This document shows positions 47,285-56,221 of a stretch of DNA of 64,000 bases, piece by piece. Position 1 is the stretch's first letter, and every line of letters begins with the position of its first letter. The notes under the pieces were generated by a model. The model ran no database searches. It worked only from the letters and a program-made list of their open reading frames with translations, and was not told the origin of the DNA. A program made the position numbers and the translations under genes. The DNA is taken from assembly GCA_947683625.1 (NCBI GenBank), contig CANTUR010000623.1, positions 496,001 to 560,000 of the forward strand. The letters are read 5' to 3'. This DNA comes from Mallotus nudiflorus. Lineage: Eukaryota; Streptophyta; Magnoliopsida; Malpighiales; Euphorbiaceae.

Positions 47285-47870
47285 TTTCACTATATTTCCT
47301 CTGGAAAATTTAGTGAAACTTATGCATTTTGCTATATTCCCTGTGGGATGTCTAGCGACTCATAATTTGAAAGCATGCTATAGTTCCTATGGAACGTCTA
47401 GTAATGATACCATAACTACTATGTAGTGTTTGGAAAACTGCACTATATTCCTTTTGGGACGTCTAGTGACAGTTGATTTTGTTATATTCCTCATGGGACA
47501 ATTTAATGAAATGAATGCAGTGTTTCTCACTATATTCCTTGTAGGACGTCTAGCGAGCCACGATTTGAAATCATGCTATAGTTCCTATGGAATGTCTAGC
47601 AAATGTAGTGTCTGGTGAATCTGCACTGTATTCCCTTTGGGACATCTAGTGATAGTGGATTTCATTATATTCCCGTGGGACATTTTAATGAAATGAATGC
47701 AATGATTCTCGCTATATTCCCTATAGCACACCTAACGAGACTTGATTTGAAAATATGCTATAGTTCTTATAAAATGTATAGTAATGATAATTTTAAAATT
47801 TCGCTATATTCCCTCAGGGATGTCTAGTGACAATGGATTAGCAAAAAATGTGCTATAACTCTTGTGGAAT
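47285..47870 (-). repeat. ~46-bp tandem repeat with ~185-bp higher-order period in E4
   Basis: CTATATTCC/CTATAGTTCC marks recur near 47,289, 47,332, 47,381, 47,440, 47,484, 47,531, 47,576, 47,627, 47,668, 47,713, 47,758 and 47,805. Units 4 apart are most alike: 47,332, 47,531 and 47,713 all carry the GCGA/CGAG variant, and 47,381, 47,576 and 47,758 all read CTATAGTTC. On the E4 coding strand a unit contains CTAGACGTCCCAAAAGG, then AATATAGTGCA, which aligns with the E3 minisatellite unit. Confidence 0.85.
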
Positions 47871-48929
47871 ACCACAACTACTGTGTTTTGTCTGGTGACA
47901 AAAGGTTTGAAAATTTTCATGTTATAACTGTTATTGAAGCATATAACATGCTGAATTTGAAATTCATATTACAACTACTGTGCAGCACATAACATGATAA
48001 TTTTCAAATTTATGTTTCAACTACTGTGTAGCACGAAATGAATTTTCAAATCTTTTGATTTAAAATGATGCACGTAAAAATGCAAAAATGAATTCTGTAA
48101 TTATATTCTATATTCCCTACTTGACAAAACAATTCAAAATTTAAATATAAACGTAATTAATAATAATACATTAATTGATGGCATGAGTTAAATGAATTAA
48201 TTAGGAATTAAATCCTAATCAAGATGCAATTATAGATGAAATTCCAAAGAAAAACTTGATTTTGAATGCAAGCATAGTTAAGGGACCAAAATGGATATTT
48301 TCCATTTATAAGAAGCTTCCCCCCCTTTTTATTTGTCAATGCTATTCTTTCATTTTTCTCTCCATTTTTTCTTTTTTTTGCTTTGATTTTCTTCTTTTGA
48401 TTTCTTGCTCATCCGAAGTCCAATTCACGATCCGTTAAATCCTATGGTTGACCCATAACATAGGCTTCACAGAGGAGCATAGAATCCAGCTAACCCAGCC
48501 ATTATGCCTCTTTATTTTCCTCAGAACAACCTTGTACTTTGAGAGGATTCTATTGTGCTTCCTTTGACTCACCTTCACCTTCATAGGTGCACAAATGTGG
48601 GCAATGAGATAAAACTTCCTCATTTCTATTTATTTCTAGAAAATGTATTTATATAGTTAGTAATAAGAATTAATTTCGGAATGCAAATTAGTGTGTATAT
48701 TTTTGAAATTAGATTAAAAATCACAAAAAATGCATGAAAATTTTAAATTTAACCCAGGAATATAGGATTTTAGTTGAATGGCCGATTGAAGGTCTGAAAA
48801 TCCGAGTTTGAAGTCCAAAAATCAGTCGGCATTTGTACAATGCCATACCGATCGGCATTGTGGAATGCTAATCGGCATTCCACTTTGCCGATGCAGGATC
48901 TATTTTTTATATATTTTTTTAATCAATTA

Positions 48930-48966
<37 letters not shown>

Positions 48967-49009
48967 TATCCTTAAAATACTCCCAACGACCGATGAAATT
49001 CATGAGATA
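47871..49009. other. E4 spacer between repeat array and antisense gene
   Basis: Decaying repeat units continue to about 48,050 (ACAACTACTGTG phrases). The rest has no supportable gene. An (ATT)n run lies at 48,931-48,966. GCATTGT/ACAATGC inverted pieces occur at 48,830-48,890. Confidence 0.5.
48931..48966. repeat. (TTA)n microsatellite
   Basis: About 11 TTA/ATT units. Confidence 0.95.
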
Positions 49010-49897
49010 TTTTCATATAGCTTGTGAATTATTTCACAGGTTGTTGAAGAATGTGGCACAGCCGGTATGGGCCTCCAGGTTTAGATGATTTCTTGTTGGG
49101 CTTCCAACAGCTCAAGGGAGGTTCGATCGCCATTCTTTATTTGCACTGATTAAGGATGGATGGACACCACCCATACATTTCATACTCGTGTAGGCAAGTT
49201 GACTATTTTGCTTATGAGTTTTTCTATGATCATCGGGATTGCCTTTGGAGGGACTCCCATTTCGTTCGATATTAACTATTACAGTCTCCCTAAGTATACA
49301 CAGAGTTAGTATGTGTGAGATTTGATCAGGTTCATTCCGATATGGAAGAATCAGAAGAATGTTCTTCTTTCATCGTTAGTCGAGGGATTCAAATGACCTC
49401 CTACCACCACTCCTTGTTAGATTGCCTATAAGGTGAGGTGTTTCCTTCTAATATTGCTTGGCACGACCCTCTTCTGCAAGACTGGTCATGAGTTAGTATT
49501 GCCCTTATCAGCCCTTTTCGAAACTTAGACTGAGTTGTCACCCTTGACTAGGGATATGTTGTGTTGGCTTATCTGTATTATAGATTGGACACTGTCTATA
49601 GAGGTGTTGTCACCATGTGTAGCTTTTAGCATGCTTTGCATGTACGTCATCCCTTTTTTTTTTACTTATTTCCTCATTCCAGATCTGGAGTCTAAAGATT
49701 GGGCAAATTTATGGCTTCAGTGCTATCAGTTCTTATAGGAGGCTCCCTCTGATGCAGAGATGGGGCTCTTCCTATCTAGCGAGCGTCATGAACACTTTGC
49801 AGACTTACCATGATTAGCTAAACATTATCGAGTGGCACCTAGTAGGAAAACATAAGCATTAGTATTTCATAATTTAATGCAAGTTAAACTTAATAAC
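49010..49897 (+). pseudogene. Plant mobile domain (PMD)-like gene, 5' part, antisense inside E4
   Basis: Plus-strand pieces in shifting frames follow the PMD (aminotransferase-like, MAIN-type) pattern: HTFHTRVGKLTILLMSFSMI then GIAFGGTPISFD (49,160-49,275), and FLLILLGTTLFCKTGHELVL (49,440-49,500). A decayed L-W-Y region and FFFTYFLIPDLESKDW follow (49,650-49,705). PMD proteins are linked to silencing (MAIN, MAIL1) and are also carried by transposable elements. The gene runs opposite to E4, between its integrase and 3' LTR, where antisense extra ORFs of Tat elements are found. Stops and frameshifts occur. The reading is cut by the CRM-like insertion and resumes at 54,449. Confidence 0.55.
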
Positions 49898-49902
49898 ATG
49901 AT
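49898..49902. repeat. Target site duplication of CRM-like element (left)
   Basis: ATGAT, identical to 54,444-54,448. Confidence 0.9.
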
Positions 49903-50182
49903 TGTTATGGAGCAGCCAACACACCAAGCTCAAAGAATTCAACATGATGAAGATGAGCATGGTCAAGAAGGCAAGGATCAAGTTCAAGAGGTTTTGAGTC
50001 CAATCAGCATGCCTCAAAGACCTATAACAAGGTCTCAATCTAAGAAGCTTCAAGAAGCCTTAATCCATCATCTACAAGGCTTTATGAACTTAGCTAGTGA
50101 AAGTTTACAAGGACACCAAAGCTTTGTGCCAAGTGCAGCTCAAGTTCAATACAACTTAATTCAAGTCCAAGTTGTTAATGGG
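49903..50182 (+). mobile_element. CRM-like 5' LTR, truncated to 280 bp
   Basis: Apparently identical to 53,647-53,926. It breaks at AATGGG, where the LTR continues TTTAATTATG but this copy continues GAAATTATGAC, the start of the protease-side internal region. It lacks the LTR TATA box, which lies at LTR position about 468. Confidence 0.93.
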
Positions 50183-53100
50183 GAAATTATGACTGATGAA
50201 GAAGAGGGCAATAATGAAAGTGATAAGGATGAGATGCCTGAATTGGAAAGTTGTAGTGATGGGAGTATAGAGGAGCCAATCAAAGGTGACATGTTGGTTA
50301 CAAGGCGTGCTCTTAGTACTCAAATAAAGGAAGATTGCATTGAAGAGCAACGAGACAACTTATTCCATACAAGGTGTCATGTGCAAGGCAAGGCATGTCT
50401 TATGATTGTTGATGGAGGGAGTTGCACCAATGCAGTGAGCTCATTCTTAATTAGTAGATTGGGGCTGTCTACTATACCACACCCACGACCATACAAACTT
50501 CAATGGCTTAATGATTGTGGAGAGGTCAAGGTAAATAGACAATCTATTATTTCCTTTTCAATTGGTAAATATCATGATGAGCAATTGTGTGATGTAGTTC
50601 CTATGCATGCTGGAGATATTTTGCTTGGTAGACCATGGCAATTTGATAGAAAGACCAAGCATGATGGGTACCTCAATCGGTATCACTTTACCAAGGATGG
50701 GCGCAAGATCATATTAACACCGCTTTCTTCAAAGGAGGTGTATGAAGACCAATGTAAAATGGAAAGAATGAGAGTGGAGGCTGAAAAGAAAGAAAAAGAG
50801 AGTAAGAAAAATTCTTTAGAGAGTGAAAAGAAAGAGGGAAAAATAAAAGAAGAGATTCAGCCTAGAGAGAAAAAAGAAAAGAATTTGAGTTTAATAGCTA
50901 GGACAAGTGAGGTTAGACAGGCCTTGTATGCTAATCGGCCTATATTTGTACTTTTGTACAAAGGGGCTTATTTGGCAACTAATGAACTTAACCCATCTTT
51001 GCCTAGTGTGTTTGTTGATCTTTTGCAGGAATTTGAAGATGTGTTTCCCAAAGAGATGCCTAGTGGATTACCCCCAATTAGAGGCATAGAACATCAAATT
51101 GACTTCATTCCTGGGGCAGCCATACCCAATCGACCAGCATATAGAGCAAATCCAAGAGAAACAAAGGAGATCCAAACACAAGTGGAGGAGTTGCTAGCTA
51201 AAGGGTATGTGAGGGAAAGTCTTAGTCCTTGTTCGGTTCCTGTCATTCTTGTGCCAAAGAAGGATGGAACATGGAGGATGTGTGTGGATTGCAGAGCCAT
51301 CAATAAAATCACTGTAAAGTATCGTCATCCTATTCCTAGATTAGATGATATGCTTGATGAGTTATATGGTTCTTGTTTGTTCACTAAAATAGACTTGAAA
51401 TCTGGTTATTATCAAATTCGAATGAATGTTGGTGATGAATGGAAAACAGCTTTTAAGACTAAGTATGGGTTGTATGAGTGGCTTGTTATGCCCTTTGGTC
51501 TTACTAATGCACCTAGCACATTCATGCGATTGATGAACCATGTGTTGCGAAATTACTTAGGTAAATTTGTTGTTGTTTACTTTGATGATATTCTCATTTA
51601 CTCTAAGTGTTTAGATGATCATGTTATGCATGTGCGAATTGTACTAGAAACACTTAGACAAGAAAAGTTGTATTCAAACCTTAAAAAGTGTAGTTTTTGC
51701 ATGAATAAGGTTAATTTTCTTGGTTTTGTTGTATCTAGTCAAGGCATAGAGGTTGATGAGGAGAAGGTTAGGGCTATTAAAGAGTGGCCAAAACCTAAAA
51801 CTGTTAGTGAGGTGAGAAGTTTTCATGGGCTTGCTAGTTTCTATAGGAGATTCATTAAAGATTTCAGCACTATAGCTGCACCTTTGAATGAATTAGTTAA
51901 GAAAAATGTTGGATTTGTTTGGGGTGATGCACAAGAACATGCATTTAATGAACTTAAGGCAAAATTATGTAATGCACCTCTACTTGCCTTACCTAACTTT
52001 GATAAAACTTTTGAGATTGAATGTGATGCTAGTGGCATAGGGATTGGAGCTGTTTTGATGCAGGATCAAAGACCACTAATGTATTTTAGTGAAAAGTTAA
52101 GTGGGGCAACCTTGAAATATCCAACTTATGACAAGGAATTATATGCATTGGTTCGAGCTTTGCAAACTTGGCAACATTATTTGTGGCCTAGGGAGTTTGT
52201 GATACACACTGACCATGAAAGTTTAAAGCATTTGAAGGGTCAAGATAAGCTGAACCGTAGGCATGCCAAATGGGTGGAGTTCATAGAAACATTTCCATAT
52301 GTGATTAAGTACAAGCAAGGTAAAGAGAATGTGGTTGCTGATGCATTATCTAGAAGGTACACCTTACTTAACTCTCTTACTGCTAAATTATTAGGTTTTG
52401 AGTTTATAAAGGAGTTGTATCCACATGATGATGATTTTGGTGATATATATGCATCTTGTGCCAATGGGGTTGTTTCAGATGATTTTTACTTGTTTGATGG
52501 TTTCTTGTTTAAAAGAAATAGATTGTGCATTCCTAAGTGTTCTATAAGGGAATTATTAATTAAGGAGGCACATGGAGGAGGCTTAATGGGGCATTTTGGG
52601 GTAAATAAGACCTATGATATGCTGTTAGAACATTTCTTTTGGCCCGGCATGAAACATGATGTGTATAAAGTTTGTGAGCATTGCATTACATGTAGAGAGG
52701 CTAAGTCTAGGTTGAAACCGCATGGGTTATACACACCATTACCCGTTCCTAGTGAACCTTGGACTGATTTGTCTATGGATTTTGTGCTTGGATTGCCTAG
52801 AACTAGGAAAGGTCATGATAGTATCTTTGTTGTGGTTGATAGATTTAGTAAAATGGCTCATTTTATACCATGTCATAAAACTGATGATGCTAAGTTGATT
52901 GCTGATTTGTTTTTCAAAGAAGTTGTGCGTTTACATGGCATACCTAGGAGCATTGTTAGTGATAGGGATGTTAAGTTTTTGAGTCATTTTTGGCGTGTGT
53001 TATGGGGAAAGTTAGGAACTAAGCTATTATTTTCAACTACTTGTCACCCTCAAACCGATGGGCAAACTGAAGTAGTTAATAGGACTTTGATTACTTTGCT

Positions 53101-53980
53101 TAGGGCAATCATAGAAAAGAACATTAAGATGTGGGAGGATTGTTTACCATTTGTGGAGTTTGCTTACAATAGGGCTGTTCATAGCACTACTAATTGCTCT
53201 CCATTTGAGATTGTTTATGGATTTAATCCACTTACTCCTATTGATTTATTGCCACTGCCACCTAACAATTTTGTGAGTGTTGATGCTAATTCTAAGGCTG
53301 ATTTGGTGAAGAAGTTACATAAGCAAGTTAAGGAGAGGATTGAGAAGCAAAATGCTAAAGTAGCTTCACGTGTGAACAAGGGAAGGAAGCCAATGATTTT
53401 TCAGCCTGGAGATTGGGTTTGGGTGCATTTTCGTAAAGAAAGGTTTCCACTTCATAGGAAGTCTAAGCTAAACCCAAGAGGAGATGGTCCTTTTCAAATA
53501 CTTGAAAGGATTAATGACAATGCATACAAAGTGGACCTACCTGGTGAGTATAATGTTAGTGCTTCATTCAATGTGGCTGATTTGAGTCCTTTTGATATAG
53601 GTGATGCTTTAGATTCGAGGACAAATCCTTTTGAGGAGAGGGGAAATGTTATGGAGCAGCCAACACACCAAGCTCAAAGAATTCAACATGATGAAGATGA
53701 GCATGGTCAAGAAGGCAAGGATCAAGTTCAAGAGGTTTTGAGTCCAATCAGCATGCCTCAAAGACCTATAACAAGGTCTCAATCTAAGAAGCTTCAAGAA
53801 GCCTTAATCCATCATCTACAAGGCTTTATGAACTTAGCTAGTGAAAGTTTACAAGGACACCAAAGCTTTGTGCCAAGTGCAGCTCAAGTTCAATACAACT
53901 TAATTCAAGTCCAAGTTGTTAATGGGTTTAATTATGTTAAATATGGGCTGGACGAATTTGTTATTTTAAAAGCCCATTAG
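49907..53980 (+). CDS. CRM-like pol polyprotein (protease, RT, RNase H, integrase) with LTR-encoded ends
   Basis: An uninterrupted ORF. The in-frame ATG at 49,907, inside the LTR, gives 1,357 residues; an upstream in-frame ATG at 49,877 lies in flanking DNA. Residues 1-92 come from the 5' LTR fragment. The retropepsin motif MIVDGGSC is near residue 168. RT carries RMCVDCRAINKIT and the catalytic VVYFDDILIYS near residue 558. RNase H follows (FEIECDASGIGIGAVLMQ, TDHESLKHLKG). Integrase has an HHCC finger (about 895-935), then MDFVLGLPR, IVSDRDVKFLS and DGQTEVVNR holding the D,D,E triad. The C-terminal domain ends SRTNPFEERGN. The ORF then reads into the 3' LTR for 111 residues, repeating the N-terminal 92 (PITRSQSKKLQEAL) and ending ILKAH. 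All catalytic residues look intact. Gag is absent, which is a true deletion. Confidence 0.93.
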   Translation: MEQPTHQAQRIQHDEDEHGQEGKDQVQEVLSPISMPQRPITRSQSKKLQEALIHHLQGFMNLASESLQGHQSFVPSAAQVQYNLIQVQVVNGEIMTDEEEGNNESDKDEMPELESCSDGSIEEPIKGDMLVTRRALSTQIKEDCIEEQRDNLFHTRCHVQGKACLMIVDGGSCTNAVSSFLISRLGLSTIPHPRPYKLQWLNDCGEVKVNRQSIISFSIGKYHDEQLCDVVPMHAGDILLGRPWQFDRKTKHDGYLNRYHFTKDGRKIILTPLSSKEVYEDQCKMERMRVEAEKKEKESKKNSLESEKKEGKIKEEIQPREKKEKNLSLIARTSEVRQALYANRPIFVLLYKGAYLATNELNPSLPSVFVDLLQEFEDVFPKEMPSGLPPIRGIEHQIDFIPGAAIPNRPAYRANPRETKEIQTQVEELLAKGYVRESLSPCSVPVILVPKKDGTWRMCVDCRAINKITVKYRHPIPRLDDMLDELYGSCLFTKIDLKSGYYQIRMNVGDEWKTAFKTKYGLYEWLVMPFGLTNAPSTFMRLMNHVLRNYLGKFVVVYFDDILIYSKCLDDHVMHVRIVLETLRQEKLYSNLKKCSFCMNKVNFLGFVVSSQGIEVDEEKVRAIKEWPKPKTVSEVRSFHGLASFYRRFIKDFSTIAAPLNELVKKNVGFVWGDAQEHAFNELKAKLCNAPLLALPNFDKTFEIECDASGIGIGAVLMQDQRPLMYFSEKLSGATLKYPTYDKELYALVRALQTWQHYLWPREFVIHTDHESLKHLKGQDKLNRRHAKWVEFIETFPYVIKYKQGKENVVADALSRRYTLLNSLTAKLLGFEFIKELYPHDDDFGDIYASCANGVVSDDFYLFDGFLFKRNRLCIPKCSIRELLIKEAHGGGLMGHFGVNKTYDMLLEHFFWPGMKHDVYKVCEHCITCREAKSRLKPHGLYTPLPVPSEPWTDLSMDFVLGLPRTRKGHDSIFVVVDRFSKMAHFIPCHKTDDAKLIADLFFKEVVRLHGIPRSIVSDRDVKFLSHFWRVLWGKLGTKLLFSTTCHPQTDGQTEVVNRTLITLLRAIIEKNIKMWEDCLPFVEFAYNRAVHSTTNCSPFEIVYGFNPLTPIDLLPLPPNNFVSVDANSKADLVKKLHKQVKERIEKQNAKVASRVNKGRKPMIFQPGDWVWVHFRKERFPLHRKSKLNPRGDGPFQILERINDNAYKVDLPGEYNVSASFNVADLSPFDIGDALDSRTNPFEERGNVMEQPTHQAQRIQHDEDEHGQEGKDQVQEVLSPISMPQRPITRSQSKKLQEALIHHLQGFMNLASESLQGHQSFVPSAAQVQYNLIQVQVVNGFNYVKYGLDEFVILKAH
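53630..53646 (+). promoter_or_regulatory. CRM-like polypurine tract
   Basis: GAGGAGAGGGGAAA directly precedes the 3' LTR while also being coding. Confidence 0.85.
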
Positions 53981-54443
53981 TTTTAGTTAGTTTAATTATT
54001 CTTAAAATAGGAAATATGTCAAAATTCCTATTTAAGGTCTGATTAGATAAATTTCCTTTTTTTGTGATTAGGGTTATTAGTTTTCCTTACTCACTAAGGA
54101 AAACCTTGTAAAGGCTATATATATATGCCTTGGACGAATTTTATGATTCAGAATTGAAGTTTTAAAACCTAAAGGCTGTTTTGCTTTTATCTTTGTGTTC
54201 TTGTGTAGAATACATGCTTTAAGGAACATTCAAGTAGATTGATCATCTTCTTGTGGAGTGTTTCGAAATTGGAATTTAGAAACGAGTTTTCTTTATTCTA
54301 ATTCTTTGATCATCTAAGTAATCTGATTTCTAACCATTCTTAGGGGTTGTTGCTGAATTGACTATTGGGGTTTTCAAGTTAATGCTTTGGGGGTTCGAAT
54401 ACATAAAGGGGTTCTCAAGCTTATTCTTGGAGGTTCCGTATCA
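53647..54443 (+). mobile_element. CRM-like 3' LTR
   Basis: 797 bp. The first 334 bp are coding (end of pol ORF at 53,980). A TATA box CTATATATATATGCC lies at 54,114. Ends GTATCA, then ATGAT target duplication. Confidence 0.92.
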
Positions 54444-54448
54444 ATGAT

Positions 54449-55530
54449 TTTGCATATTAAATCTAATTGGCTAGAGGGAGCGAATGATGTTCAGAGGTAC
54501 GATTTCATGGTTGCTGTAGTATGACTCGAGGACATGAGGATTCTACTCCCTAGTTATGGCTTCCGAATGTGGTATTTGGGAGAGCGGGTGTATTGATGGT
54601 ATTATGGACCTTCCTAATGTCGTATTCCCTTTGATGTTCCTCTCTCGATGTTATACAGTTCTTATCTAATAGGTTCAGAGTTGAGAGAGGCATTACAGGG
54701 ATATGACGCCATGATTTTTCTTGAGCAATCTCACCATTACCAGCAGTTCATCCATGAGAACCTCTTACAGCAGGTTCCTACTAACTAGGCTGAGCTAACT
54801 TCTTATCATTTCTCTTTTAGAATGCTTATATCACTTATTTTCTTTTCTCATAGTTTGAGGAGTTTTGGTCCCCTGTTGATGAGGCGATAGGGGAAGAGAC
54901 AAAGACTGCTCAGAGGATTGAGACTGCTCCCGACACTGAGAGATCTAAGCCCAGACCTTGTCATACTCACTATACTCAGCACGTTGGGACTAGTCATGAG
55001 GGAGCCTTTACTAGTGCTATTTTCGACGATGTCCCCCTTCCTGACAGATCTATGTTATACTAGGCCCCCACTATTCAAACTCCGATAGAGCATCAGATGC
55101 ATTTCGGTGATGTTTAGCTCCCTATCTTTTCTCCAGCATATACTTCTTATATGAGTTTGTCTAACTGATTTCTTATATTACTTGTACACTTGGTATTGAT
55201 GTTAGTAAAACTTTATAAAATAAGTCCCCCAGACACAGGCAAAGTATTTGTATGGACTCACCTCATCTTAGAGGTTATTTACCATGCTGGTCATAATTAG
55301 TTAGTGGGAAAGCATATACACTTATTATGCAAATTTATGCATGGAATGCATATGATATGATGTTTCCTATATGTGCAAAGTTATTATAGGGATCTAGAGC
55401 GGGAGAACGAGATGCTTCATAGGCGGCTTGCAAACTTGGGCGTGGACCCCCACAGTGTTGGTACTTCATCTGCCAAACCTCTAGATACTTATCCTCATGA
55501 TGACCTTAGTAGAGGATAGAGCCCATAGCC
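54449..55530 (+). pseudogene. PMD-like gene, 3' part, antisense inside E4
   Basis: It resumes after the CRM-like insertion with DDVQRYDFMVAVV, then WYLGERV, and an open stretch LREALQGYDAMIFLEQSHHY followed by QQFIHENLLQQ (54,680-54,775). A possible intron runs from about 54,775 to TTCTCATAG at 54,855. Then FEEFWSPVDEAIGEETKTA and a Pro/Ser/Thr-rich tail follow. A last open piece after ATTATAG at 55,387 (RDLERENEMLHRRLANLGVD) looks coiled-coil and ends at a stop near 55,519. Exons in a retrotransposon-borne antisense gene suggest a host-like structure. Scattered stops show decay. Confidence 0.5.
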
Positions 55531-56221
55531 TAATAATGGAGCCCAGGATGACTGATTCTAGGCTATCTTGATTTATGATTAGTAGTTATGTTAGACTGCC
55601 TTCTTGTACTGATTTATTTTAAATTTCCCTTTCTTGAAATTAGACTTGGATGAATAGATGGTCCTAAGTGATTTTTTTTTGCCTTAACATTTGCCTAAGC
55701 TGCCCTTTGGGATTTTCAGCTTAGTAGGCCTGCCCTAACTTTTGCCTAAGCGGCCCCTTCAACTTGGTGAACTTTTTTTATGTACTAAAGCAAAATGGTC
55801 TCATAGAGCTTATTTTAAGCTTTTATGTTCAATTTTCTAGTACTTATGCATTATAAATAAGATAGAACATGCAATGTTATAAAAAAATTCAAGTTCAATA
55901 AGATTCATTAATTAGGGCCAAAATGAGTACATTTACTACATCATATGACATAACTCCTATTATTAGCTAGTCCTTTCAAATTTTCTAACTGAATATTTTT
56001 TGTTCACATTTTATTTTCCTAACTTTTTCCTAACTAGCCCTTTGTGGGTTTTCTAATCAATGGGACCTTTTTCTTTTATTTATTCCTTAATTGTTTCCTG
56101 CCAGCCCTTTATAGGTTTTCTGAACAGCAGGAATGTACTAATTTTTGCCTGACTAGCCTTTTCATGTTTTCTAGTCAGCGGACTTTATTTTCTTTATACT
56201 ACTTTTATTTATTTTTATAGG
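55531..56221 (-). repeat. E4 spacer with degenerate 50-70 bp repeats
   Basis: TGCCTAAGCTGCCCTTT (55,690), TGCCTAAGCGGCCCCTT (55,751), CCTAACTAGCCCTTTGTGGG (56,028), CCTGCCAGCCCTTTATAGG (56,097) and CCTGACTAGCCTTTTCATG (56,147) are each followed by TTTTC-AG-like text. These are old tandem units in the region between integrase and the antisense gene. No ORF. Confidence 0.6.

Larger units (their letters stand above)
49903..54443 (+). mobile_element. CRM-like chromovirus lacking gag, PBS and most of its 5' LTR
   Basis: The 3' LTR is 53,647-54,443 (797 bp, TGTTATGG...CGTATCA). At the left only the first 280 bp of the LTR remain (49,903-50,182), joined directly to the region just before protease. 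A perfect 5-bp target duplication ATGAT flanks the whole, so both outer ends are original. Pol is one intact ORF. RT, RNase H and integrase wording matches plant centromeric-retrotransposon (CRM) chromoviruses as I know them. No chromodomain was recognised. With no 5' TATA, PBS or gag it cannot replicate alone. The 280 bp shared by the two ends appears identical, so the insertion is young. Confidence 0.88.

Noticed and set aside
49010..55530. Independent host PMD gene hit by E4
   Set aside because: E4 integrase, spacer repeats, PPT and 3' LTR flank it in the right order on both sides, so it reads as part of E4; still listed as testable.
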